From an uncultured Clostridia bacterium (GTDB taxonomy: Bacteria; Bacillota; Clostridia; TANB77; CAG-465): DNA of 20,560 nt. The stretch lies in the NCBI GenBank assembly GCA_934130325.1, contig CAKOYA010000021.1, positions 1 to 20,560 of the forward strand. Direction: 5' to 3'. Below the pieces are notes generated by a model. That model did no database searches. It saw nothing but the letters and a program-made list of their open reading frames with translations, and was not told the DNA's origin. Both the position numbers and the translations under genes were made by a program. Of the stretch, positions 9,630-16,359 are shown piece after piece (within the stretch, counting starts at the first letter, position 1; the number at the start of each line of letters is the position of its first letter).

Positions 9630-10184
9630 TTGGAAAAAAATAGTAATGAAAATTTAAAAGAGGTTAAGGAGAAAAAAAGTACAAGAACCAATAAAAAGGT
9701 AAATAAAAAATCTAAATCTATTAACTTTTTTTCAGACTATAAAAATGTGACAATTCTTTTAGCTATAATAATAGTTATATTAGTAGCAATCATAATATTC
9801 TTATTATTAGGAAAAAATAGAGATAACACTTCTCAGTCTTCTAGGAAGAATACTAAAATTGAGAATGGAATTGAGATAAATACAAATAATAATGTAACAA
9901 AAGAAAGAGATTTAAATGGTATAAAATTTACAAATGTTTCTTTAACAAAAGAACAAGAAGTAGGGATTATTTCAGCACAACTTATTAATACAACAAATGA
10001 AAAGCAAAATGAATTTAATTTAGATATAAAATTTAAAGATAAAGATGGAAATGTTGTATTAGCCTTAGGTGATATTATTCCTGCACTAGAGCCTAATGAA
10101 TCATACTACTTTTCAAGTACAGTAAAATTTGATTTTGTAAATTCATATGATATGGAAGTTACAAGAGTGGAGAATACTAAATAA
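9630..10184 (+). CDS. Small single-pass membrane protein with FxLYD-like exported domain
   Basis: A 184-residue protein starting at TTG, with a clear AAAGGAGA ribosome binding site (9612-9620) and no nearby in-frame ATG. Residues 1-40 are Lys-rich and hydrophilic, residues 41-60 form one transmembrane helix, and the rest should lie outside the membrane by the positive-inside rule. The exported part has a linker rich in Asn/Ser/Lys (about 61-95) and a beta-rich domain with the pattern 'L-I-N-T-T ... F-K-D-K-D-G-N-V-V ... I-P-A-L-E-P-N-E-S-Y', which resembles FxLYD-type domains. It is homologous to the protein at 15555 along this domain. It lies 68 bp behind the giant gene, and the pairing recurs at the next locus, suggesting a partner role such as accessory, chaperone or anchor (inference). 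The function is not known. Confidence 0.85.
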   Translation: MEKNSNENLKEVKEKKSTRTNKKVNKKSKSINFFSDYKNVTILLAIIIVILVAIIIFLLLGKNRDNTSQSSRKNTKIENGIEINTNNNVTKERDLNGIKFTNVSLTKEQEVGIISAQLINTTNEKQNEFNLDIKFKDKDGNVVLALGDIIPALEPNESYYFSSTVKFDFVNSYDMEVTRVENTK

Positions 10185-10192
10185 TATAATTT

Positions 10193-10231
10193 AATGTGGG
10201 GAATAATTTTGAAAAATCCTCACATTTTTTT
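10193..10231 (+). terminator. Intrinsic terminator after the first small membrane protein
   Basis: AATGTGGGGA (10193-10202) pairs with TCCTCACATT (10217-10226) in a 10-bp stem with one G-U pair, followed by a run of T to 10231. It closes the first two-gene cassette. Confidence 0.85.
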
Positions 10232-10253
10232 ATAAAAATTTTATGGAAAAATA

Positions 10254-10282
10254 TTGGAATAAGTTTTAATATGGGATATAAT
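10254..10282 (+). promoter_or_regulatory. Sigma-A promoter of the second giant gene
   Basis: TTGGAA (10254-10259), a 17-bp spacer and a perfect TATAAT (10277-10282). Transcription would begin about 20 nt before the ribosome binding site TAGGTGAT (10299-10306). The second cassette therefore appears to be transcribed independently of the first. Confidence 0.75.
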
Positions 10283-10311
10283 AATATAAAAAATATATAG
10301 GTGATATTAAA

Positions 10312-12900
10312 ATGGAAAAATATGTACATAATAAAATGAGTTTTAAAAATAGAAGTGGTATAAGCTTAATTGCTTTAATAATAATAATTGCAGTATTAAT
10401 AATATTGGCATCTGCTGTAGTTTTGACTACAATTAGAAGTGGTATATTTGATAATACAAACAAAACAGTATTTTTAAGTGATATAGATTCTTTTAGGGAT
10501 GAATTAACATCATATCATTCTGAACAGACCTTGCAAGATGAAGAGTATTATTCAAAATCACTTCAAGCTGATAAGGACTATGCTGAACAAAATACAGAAA
10601 TTACCGCTAAAAATATTCAAGATATAATACCTAGTATGTCTGATAAATATGCAGAAGAATTATTAGTAGTGGATGGAAAATTAGTTTTTACGGGTGAAAG
10701 TGAGAAAAAAAAGCAATGGTTGGAAGAAATTGGCGTTCAAGCAGTAGAATTTGGAATAAGAGCTAAAGTAAAAACTTTGGGGATGGAATCAGCAAGTATA
10801 GATGTAAGTATTTATGGAAAACAGGCTTCAAAAGAAAATATAAAAAATTCAGAGATATACTTAAAGAAAAGTGCTGATCCTGACGATAGTTATACATATA
10901 ATGGTGTTCTAAATTTTAAAGACAGTGAGGATAAAAAGTATGAAACATACAACTTATTAGATTTAGAAAACAATACAATGTATGATGTAAAAATTGAAAT
11001 TAGCTTAAAAGACGAAATTGGTGGAAAAAAATATTCTAAAGTAGTCAAAATAAATACAGGAAACGGAAATGGAAATAATGAAGTTGATATAATACCACCT
11101 ACTTTAAAAATATCATCAGATAAAGGTGATTTAACAAATGCAAGTAGCATAACATATACATTTAAATTCAGTGAGTCCGTAAAAGGATTTGAAAAAGAAG
11201 ATATACAGGTAACAAATGGAGAAGTAGGGGCATTTATTAGAGTTGATGCAAAAACATATACAGCAGTAGTAACAAATAGTGGAAGTTGTACACAAACAGT
11301 AACAGTACCATCAGGATGTTGTACAGACTTAGTAGGAAATGAAAATGAAGAAGAAAGTAAAGTTGTAGAAATTGATAGAACTAATCCTACAGCTAAAATT
11401 ACGGCAGATGTTACAGACATAACAAATAAAGAAACAATTACATATACAATAGAATTTAGCGAAGATGTAAAAAATTTTTCTGCTTCAGGTGTTAGAATTC
11501 TTACTGATAAAAACGTTGGAATGATTATTAGCTTTAGCGGTAGTGGTAGAGTATATACCGTAGTTGCCTATAGTCCTGGTGCAACTTTCCAACAAATTTT
11601 AATATCTAAAAATGTTTGTACGGATTTGGCGGGGAATCCAAATGAAAAAGCAGAAAAACATGTAATAATAGATAGGGTATCACCTACTTTAGAGATATTA
11701 TCAGATAAAGGTGATTTAACAAATGCAAGTAGCATAACATATACATTTAAATTTAGCGAAGATGTGGTAGGATTTGAAGAAAAAGATATATCAGTATCAA
11801 ATGGAACAAAAGGAACATTTAAAACAGTAAGTGCAAAAGAATACACATTAGTAGTAACAAATAGTGGAAGTTGTACACAAACAGTAACAGTGCCATCAGG
11901 ATGTTGTACAGACTCAGCAGGAAATAGTAATACAGCATCAACAAAATCAATAACAATAGATAGAACTAGTCCAACAGTAAGTATAACAGCAAGTCCAAGG
12001 TCAAATCCAACAAATGCAAGTAGTATAAGATATACATTTAAATTTAGCGAAGATGTAAAAGGATTTGAGTCCGGAGATATACTAGTAGCAAATGGAACAG
12101 AAGTAACATTTGGAACAGTAGGAACATTTTTATATTTAGGAAATGGGGAATATGAATTAGTAGTAACAAATAGTGGAAGTTGCACACAAACAGTAACAGT
12201 GCCATCAGGATGTTGTACAGACTCAGTAGGAAATAGCAATACAGCAGCAACAAAATCAGTAACAATAGATAGAACACCACCGGTACTAAATAATATAAAA
12301 GTAACATCGCCAAGTTCAGGTACGTATGCAAGTGGGCAAACAGTTACAATAGTAGCAGAGTATAGTGAAAATGTATATGGAAGTGGAAAGGCTACACTAA
12401 CAAGTAGTACAGTCCCAGTATTAAAAATAAAATTTGGAACAGGAACAGAAAGGACAGCAAACTTTTCAAGTGTAAGTTCAAATAAAATAACATATACATA
12501 TACGATATCATCAACTGATGAAGGTGTACTTGCTACAACAAGTTATAGTGGAAGTGTATATGATGCGGCAGGAAATGTTACACAAGTAGGTAATAAGACG
12601 CTAGCAGGAAATGGAATAACTGCGTTGACTGTTGCTCAAAATTTAGATAGTGGTAAGTATTATAGCAATTTACAAACGGCAGTAAATGAAGTATCAAAAA
12701 ATCAAAGAATAATTTTGAAAAATGATATAGATGCAGTGGTTACATTAAAATCAGAATTTACATTATTACTAGATAGTTATATTATAAAAAATACAAGTAG
12801 TACTCAACCTACTGTAACAGTATCTTCTGGTGCAATAGTAACAATAAATGGTGGAAGTACAGAGGGGCGGAATATATGGTACAAATGGAAATTCAATTAG
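10312..12900 (+). CDS. Second giant pilin-anchored surface protein, N-terminal part (frameshifted)
   Basis: An 862-residue product ending at a premature stop. The pilin-like leader has S15-G16|I17-S-L-I-A21 and a hydrophobic helix to about residue 40, with Ala rather than Glu at mature position 5. A pilin-like region (about 40-140) and a possible Fn3-like segment (about 145-250) follow. Five Ig-like domains come next: about 263-359, 360-457, 458-551, 552-654 and 655-771. Domains 1, 3 and 4 carry S-G-S-C-T-Q ... P-S-G-C-C-T-D, an unusual set of three Cys including a vicinal pair. The fifth is nearly identical in DNA to the first giant gene (4191-4545). The beta-helix region has just begun when the frame is lost at a GGGG run (12864-12867). 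Removing one base there joins it to the frame at 12848 as T-E-G-G-I-Y-G. The intact gene would span 10312-15323 and encode about 1,669 residues. The start ATG is supported by TAGGTGAT. Confidence 0.85.
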   Translation: MEKYVHNKMSFKNRSGISLIALIIIIAVLIILASAVVLTTIRSGIFDNTNKTVFLSDIDSFRDELTSYHSEQTLQDEEYYSKSLQADKDYAEQNTEITAKNIQDIIPSMSDKYAEELLVVDGKLVFTGESEKKKQWLEEIGVQAVEFGIRAKVKTLGMESASIDVSIYGKQASKENIKNSEIYLKKSADPDDSYTYNGVLNFKDSEDKKYETYNLLDLENNTMYDVKIEISLKDEIGGKKYSKVVKINTGNGNGNNEVDIIPPTLKISSDKGDLTNASSITYTFKFSESVKGFEKEDIQVTNGEVGAFIRVDAKTYTAVVTNSGSCTQTVTVPSGCCTDLVGNENEEESKVVEIDRTNPTAKITADVTDITNKETITYTIEFSEDVKNFSASGVRILTDKNVGMIISFSGSGRVYTVVAYSPGATFQQILISKNVCTDLAGNPNEKAEKHVIIDRVSPTLEILSDKGDLTNASSITYTFKFSEDVVGFEEKDISVSNGTKGTFKTVSAKEYTLVVTNSGSCTQTVTVPSGCCTDSAGNSNTASTKSITIDRTSPTVSITASPRSNPTNASSIRYTFKFSEDVKGFESGDILVANGTEVTFGTVGTFLYLGNGEYELVVTNSGSCTQTVTVPSGCCTDSVGNSNTAATKSVTIDRTPPVLNNIKVTSPSSGTYASGQTVTIVAEYSENVYGSGKATLTSSTVPVLKIKFGTGTERTANFSSVSSNKITYTYTISSTDEGVLATTSYSGSVYDAAGNVTQVGNKTLAGNGITALTVAQNLDSGKYYSNLQTAVNEVSKNQRIILKNDIDAVVTLKSEFTLLLDSYIIKNTSSTQPTVTVSSGAIVTINGGSTEGRNIWYKWKFN
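11266..11340 (+). repeat. Cys-rich Ig repeat segment, copy 1 of 3
   Basis: A 75-bp segment encoding V-V-T-N-S-G-S-C-T-Q-T-V-T-V-P-S-G-C-C-T-D. It is nearly identical to 11851-11925 and 12160-12234. The 55 bp around 11118-11173 are likewise almost the same as 11704-11758, so whole Ig domains have duplicated. Confidence 0.88.
11851..11925 (+). repeat. Cys-rich Ig repeat segment, copy 2 of 3
   Basis: Second copy of the 75-bp Cys-encoding segment, differing from copy 1 at only a few positions. Confidence 0.88.
12160..12234 (+). repeat. Cys-rich Ig repeat segment, copy 3 of 3
   Basis: Third copy of the 75-bp Cys-encoding segment. It has TGC instead of TGT for the first Cys, a silent change. Confidence 0.88.
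12273..12627 (+). repeat. Ig-like domain repeat, copy 2 (near-identical to 4191)
   Basis: Partner of 4191-4545 at a constant offset of 8,082 bp without indels. Differences concentrate near the 3' end (D-E-L-G-N versus D-A-A-G-N and the following residues). Beyond both ends the two genes are only similar at protein level. Confidence 0.9.
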
Positions 12901-14224
12901 TAATAATGGAAATTTGACTTTGAGCGCCTTAACAGTTTCTAATGCATCATCAAATAAGAATACAATAGTAAATGCAGGAACATTAACAATAAAAAGTGCA
13001 GCTGAAATATCATCGCAAACTACTATACCTATATCAAATACTGGTACTTTAAATGTTAATGACGGATATGTAGATGGTATTGCTAATAATTCATCATCAG
13101 CAATTATTAATGTTACAGGAGGAACTATAAGTAGTAATGGTATAAACAATATTTATGGAACATTGAATTTAGGAACAAATGACAATACAGTAAGCACTAC
13201 TAATCCTATAGTGTCAGGAAGTACATATGGCGTAAATATAAGTTCAGGAACATTTAATTTCTATGACGGTGTTATAAGTGGTAAAACTGCAATTTCAGGT
13301 GAAGTAACAAGTGTACCAGATGAATATATTATCCAAAAAACAACAAATAATAATATTGAAAAGGCAATACTTGTAAAAGGAGAACCAGTTATAGAGAATG
13401 TGTCAAAATCTAAGAAGTATGTAGATGTACATACAGCTTTTAAAGAGGCTGCAAGTGGTAACCAATTAAGGCTATTAAAAAGTACTGAAATTGATAAACC
13501 AATTGAAATATCTACTGGGAAAACAATATATTTTAGCTCAGATGCGTCATATACTTTAAATTGTACAAATACTAGTAAGGCAACAATAATAAATAATGGT
13601 GAGTTATATGTGGAAAGTTCATCTGATGATAGCATATTAACTATATCTTCTAGTGGAAGTAAGGCAATACAAAATGTAGGAACTTTAAATTTAGAAAGTG
13701 GTTTAATTACTTCACAAGTATATAACACTGGAACAGTAAATGTAACAGGTGGGGCAATAAGACAAACGAGCACAAGTACAAATATTATAGGGGTGTATAA
13801 TGCTACTAGTGCATCAATACTAAATATATCAGGTGGTCAAATAGCTGCATATGAATCTATAATTAATCTTGGAAAATTTGAAATGAGTGGTAATGGTACA
13901 GTAAATGCACAGATAGGTAAAGATAATACATTTGGTGTACAAAATAATGGTGGAAGTGTAGTTGTAAAATCTGGAGATTTAGTTGGAGATCAAAATGGTA
14001 TAATAAATAACGGCGGAAGTGTAGTTGTACAAGGCGGGGCTGTTAGGTCAGATTTTGGAGATTGCACTGGCATTGAATCAACTAATAATGGAAGTATAGA
14101 TATAACAGGTGGAACTGTATCAGGAGGAATAAATGTACAATCTGGCTCAACACTTAATTTAGGAAAAAATGATGGAAATGTAAGTATATCATCTCCTATT
14201 ATTTACCGGAGAAATACAAAATGA
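12848..14224 (+). CDS. Second giant surface protein, middle fragment (beta-helix)
   Basis: An open frame of 458 codons in the +1 frame relative to 10312-12900, overlapping its end. From about 12864 it continues the same beta-helix (G-I-Y-G-T-N-G-N ... N-N-G-N-L-T-L-S), matching N-N-G-N-L-T-L-S in the first module of the first giant protein. It holds one complete NFYDG module boundary (13256-13270) followed by V-x-x-V-P-x-x-Y. It lacks any leader or convincing ribosome binding site at its nominal ATG, so it is a displaced part of the 10312 gene and not an independent gene. The frame is lost again at a TTT run (14202-14204): removing one T gives S-P-I-I-T-G-E and joins the frame that runs to 15323. 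Confidence 0.8.
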   Translation: MVEVQRGGIYGTNGNSISNNGNLTLSALTVSNASSNKNTIVNAGTLTIKSAAEISSQTTIPISNTGTLNVNDGYVDGIANNSSSAIINVTGGTISSNGINNIYGTLNLGTNDNTVSTTNPIVSGSTYGVNISSGTFNFYDGVISGKTAISGEVTSVPDEYIIQKTTNNNIEKAILVKGEPVIENVSKSKKYVDVHTAFKEAASGNQLRLLKSTEIDKPIEISTGKTIYFSSDASYTLNCTNTSKATIINNGELYVESSSDDSILTISSSGSKAIQNVGTLNLESGLITSQVYNTGTVNVTGGAIRQTSTSTNIIGVYNATSASILNISGGQIAAYESIINLGKFEMSGNGTVNAQIGKDNTFGVQNNGGSVVVKSGDLVGDQNGIINNGGSVVVQGGAVRSDFGDCTGIESTNNGSIDITGGTVSGGINVQSGSTLNLGKNDGNVSISSPIIYRRNTK

Positions 14225-15323
14225 TGCAACATTTAATTTCTATGATGGAATTATAACTGGTAAAGCCTTTCCAATAATTGGAAGTGTAACTTCAACACCA
14301 AGTGGATATAGTGTGGTGTATACTAATGATAACAAAACAGCATTTTTGAAATCTTCAAATAGTGACATATATAATATTACTCAAGGTGTAGGATATTCTG
14401 GAACTGACTTAAATTTAGCTGTTAGTGATTCCGAAAATGGTGATAAACTTATATTTTTTGCAGATATAGTAATGCCTAAAATTAATGATAGGGATGTTAG
14501 TACTTATTCTGCTGCTTTAACAATACCTAGTAATAAGAATATCAGTATTGATTTAAATGGACATACATTATCAAATAAGGGAATATATGATGATACGATA
14601 GAAATTAAGGAAGGCGCTAGTGTTTATATGTATAATGGGAAAATTAAAGGAGAATCTGATATAAATTTGGGAACTACAACACTTATAAATTCTGGTAAAG
14701 TTATTTTAAATAATGTTAATGTATATAAAGGAGACTCTAATCATAGTACGGAACATATAAAAAATTTGGGAGAAATGGAAATAATTAATTGTGAAAAAAT
14801 AAGGGGCTCATACATTGATGGTAATACAGAAGCAATAAATAATTCTGGTAAAATAAAAATAACAAATAGTAATGTAAATGGCTATATAAAAAATGAGGGA
14901 GAATGTACTATGATAGGCGGAACATGTTATCAAGTAATAAATGATTATAGACATTCCATTATAAATGGTTCTAACAAATCTATAATTTTAAATATAGATG
15001 GTGTAAAGCTTTCTGGTGATGATCACGGAGGAAAATCTATAATGGTAAGAAATGGAATTTGTAATATAGCTGGAGGTAGTGGATCTGTAGAAGGAATATA
15101 TTTAGAAAAAGGAACTTTAAATATTGGTAATGGTAAAACTGTAACTAACTATCCAGAAATAACTGATGGTGTTACATATGAAGGAGGAGTATTCAACTTC
15201 TATGATGGATATATCAGTTCTGGTGGATTAACAATTTATAATAACCTTACTGTAAATGTACCTGATGGTTATCAATTAAAGTATAGTAACAATAATCAAA
15301 CTGTTAAATTAGAAAAGAAGTAA
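14205..15323 (+). CDS. Second giant surface protein, C-terminal fragment (beta-helix)
   Basis: The third reading frame of the broken giant gene. Homology begins at 14205 (T-G-E-I-Q-N-D-A-T-F-N-F-Y-D-G), although the first possible start codon in this frame is only the GTG at 14313, so on its own it is unlikely to be translated well. It carries NFYDG boundaries at 14235 and 15195, and ends shortly after the last one with Y-S-N-N-N-Q-T-V-K-L-E-K-K. That resembles the end of the first giant protein, which also stops soon after its last module boundary. There is no cell-wall sorting signal. The fragment would be functional only if both frameshifts are absent in the living cell or bypassed. Confidence 0.78.
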   Translation, partial: TGEIQNDATFNFYDGIITGKAFPIIGSVTSTPSGYSVVYTNDNKTAFLKSSNSDIYNITQGVGYSGTDLNLAVSDSENGDKLIFFADIVMPKINDRDVSTYSAALTIPSNKNISIDLNGHTLSNKGIYDDTIEIKEGASVYMYNGKIKGESDINLGTTTLINSGKVILNNVNVYKGDSNHSTEHIKNLGEMEIINCEKIRGSYIDGNTEAINNSGKIKITNSNVNGYIKNEGECTMIGGTCYQVINDYRHSIINGSNKSIILNIDGVKLSGDDHGGKSIMVRNGICNIAGGSGSVEGIYLEKGTLNIGNGKTVTNYPEITDGVTYEGGVFNFYDGYISSGGLTIYNNLTVNVPDGYQLKYSNNNQTVKLEKK

Positions 15324-15334
15324 AAACTAAGCAT

Positions 15335-15356
15335 TTAATAAACATATATTTATTAA
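15335..15356 (+). terminator. AT-rich hairpin after the second giant gene
   Basis: TTAATAAA (15335-15342) pairs perfectly with TTTATTAA (15349-15356). No T tract follows (ATGGGG), so it may be an mRNA 3' hairpin and not a true terminator. Confidence 0.35.
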
Positions 15357-15446
15357 TGGGGCATTATAATTTAGTAGCTAGCGATATGACAAATTTATAT
15401 AAATTACAAAAAAAAGTTACAATAAGCATAATATTTAGCAGTAAAT

Positions 15447-15477
15447 AAGAAAGGAGTAAATGATTTTCTCCTTTCTT
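15447..15477 (+). terminator. Strong GC-clamped hairpin upstream of the second small gene
   Basis: AAGAAAGGAG (15447-15456) pairs perfectly with CTCCTTTCTT (15468-15477) around an 11-nt loop. The 3' arm is T-rich but is followed by GGAATAT and no T run. It is either a suboptimal terminator of the giant transcript or a structure that hides an AAGGAG sequence. No reading frame uses that AAGGAG. Confidence 0.5.
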
Positions 15478-15504
15478 GGAATATATAATATTAAAATATA
15501 TACT
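15476..15504 (+). promoter_or_regulatory. Candidate promoter of the second small membrane gene
   Basis: TTGGAA (15476-15481), 17-bp spacer and TATACT (15499-15504), the same -35 hexamer as the promoter at 10254. It directly follows the hairpin at 15447. Downstream, TTGTGTAAG and CTTATACAA (15522-15530 and 15534-15542) can form a 9-bp hairpin immediately before the ribosome binding site. Confidence 0.55.
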
Positions 15505-15554
15505 ATGAAATTATAAGAAGATTGTGTAAGTATCTTATACAAAGAGGAGGAAAA

Positions 15555-16043
15555 ATGAAAGTCTCAAAAAAAGATAATGATACTCAAGGAACAACAAATA
15601 ACAATAATAGTAAAGATATAAGAAAATTGTTATTTTATTTCTTATTACTAATTGTAGTTATATTAATAGTAATTTTAGTAGTAGTAAATGTAAATAAAAA
15701 CTCAGAATTTAAAGATAAAGATAGTAATAGTTCAAAAAATAGTTTAAGTATTAATACTAGCATTTTAGTTGACTTAAACATTAGTCCAATTAAATTAAAT
15801 AAAGAGGGAGAAAATTACGTATTAACTTCTGAAATTATTAATGATACTCAAGAAGAAAAAGGGGAATTTGATATACAAATTGTAGCTAAAGATAAGGATG
15901 ACAATATTATTCTAACTTTAAGTGAATATATACCTAAAATACAATCAGGAGAAAAGTATGAATTATCTGTGCCAACAACATTTGATTTATCAAATGCCAA
16001 AAAAATTGATATTATTGATTTTGATGAAACATATAATGAATGA
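15555..16043 (+). CDS. Small single-pass membrane protein, paralogue of the 9630 gene
   Basis: A 162-residue protein. The ATG at 15555 is preferred over the upstream in-frame ATG at 15522 because GAGGAGG lies at 15544-15550 with good spacing. It has a Lys/Asn-rich cytoplasmic N-terminus (1-25), a transmembrane helix (about 26-45), a Ser/Lys/Asp linker and an exported beta-rich domain. Shared features with the 9630 protein include I-I-N-D/T-T, A/F-K-D-K-D-x-N, I-P-x-(L/I)-x-x-x-E-x-Y and F-D-x-x-N/V-x, so the two are clear paralogues. It sits behind the second giant gene just as the first copy sits behind the first, which argues for a conserved functional pairing. The exported domain resembles FxLYD-type domains; the exact role is unknown. 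Confidence 0.85.
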   Translation: MKVSKKDNDTQGTTNNNNSKDIRKLLFYFLLLIVVILIVILVVVNVNKNSEFKDKDSNSSKNSLSINTSILVDLNISPIKLNKEGENYVLTSEIINDTQEEKGEFDIQIVAKDKDDNIILTLSEYIPKIQSGEKYELSVPTTFDLSNAKKIDIIDFDETYNE

Positions 16044-16149
16044 TTTTTATTATAACTTAAAATACTTTCTTAAATTTTATTTTAATAGAATATTCAAATT
16101 TTAATTTTCCTTTACAAAGATAAATTAAATAATTATTATTATAGAACTG

Positions 16150-16190
16150 AAAAACTTACAGAGACTATTTTATAAGTCTGGTAAGTTTTT
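16150..16190 (+). terminator. Intrinsic terminator after the second small membrane gene
   Basis: AAAAACTTAC (16150-16159) pairs perfectly with GTAAGTTTTT (16181-16190), with an inner AGACT/AGTCT helix. The symmetric A/T flanks would let it work on either strand. Confidence 0.88.
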
Positions 16191-16191
16191 C

Positions 16192-16359
16192 ACTTGATTT
16201 TTTCTTTATAAAAAAATGTAATTAAAAAGTAACAAAAATGTAATAAAACTTGAAAGCCTTGCGGCTGTATATATATATATATCGGCCATTTTATAATATT
16301 GTAAAGAAAAATAAATTTGGTAAAATTAAATTACAGTATGAAAAATAAGGAGAATATAT
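16192..16359 (+). promoter_or_regulatory. Upstream region of the third pilin-like gene with a (TA)n tract
   Basis: No gene is seen between 16044 and 16359. After the terminator, TTGAAA (16250-16255) is followed by a TATATATATATATAT tract (16268-16282) in which a -10-like TATATA falls at 16-18 bp spacing. A TATAAT also lies at 16292-16297 with no good -35. The tract is enclosed by GGCTG (16263-16267) and CGGCC (16283-16287), which can pair, so it may also form a hairpin. A change in tract length would alter promoter spacing or position. Confidence 0.45.
16268..16282 (+). repeat. (TA)7.5 dinucleotide microsatellite
   Basis: Fifteen uninterrupted bases of alternating T and A lie in the upstream region of a surface-protein gene, flanked by short GC-rich inverted arms. 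Confidence 0.9.

Noticed and set aside
11568..12239. Long minus-strand open frames antisense to the giant genes
   Set aside because: They mirror the repeat structure of the plus-strand genes, have no promoters or ribosome binding sites, and result from a codon bias poor in antisense stops.
12864..12867. Programmed +1 ribosomal frameshift at GGGG
   Set aside because: No stop codon directly at the shift site, no stimulatory element I can recognise, and a second similar shift further downstream; an indel in DNA or in the assembly is simpler.
15922..16104. Open frame of 60 codons overlapping the second small membrane gene
   Set aside because: It lies out of frame inside a well-supported gene, lacks a ribosome binding site, and its Tyr/Leu/Lys/Phe-rich sequence is what AT-rich DNA gives by chance.
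16192..16359. Riboswitch (for example cyclic di-GMP type) before the pilin-like gene
   Set aside because: I looked for the GEMM core and similar conserved blocks and found none; only the TA tract with short GC arms is present.
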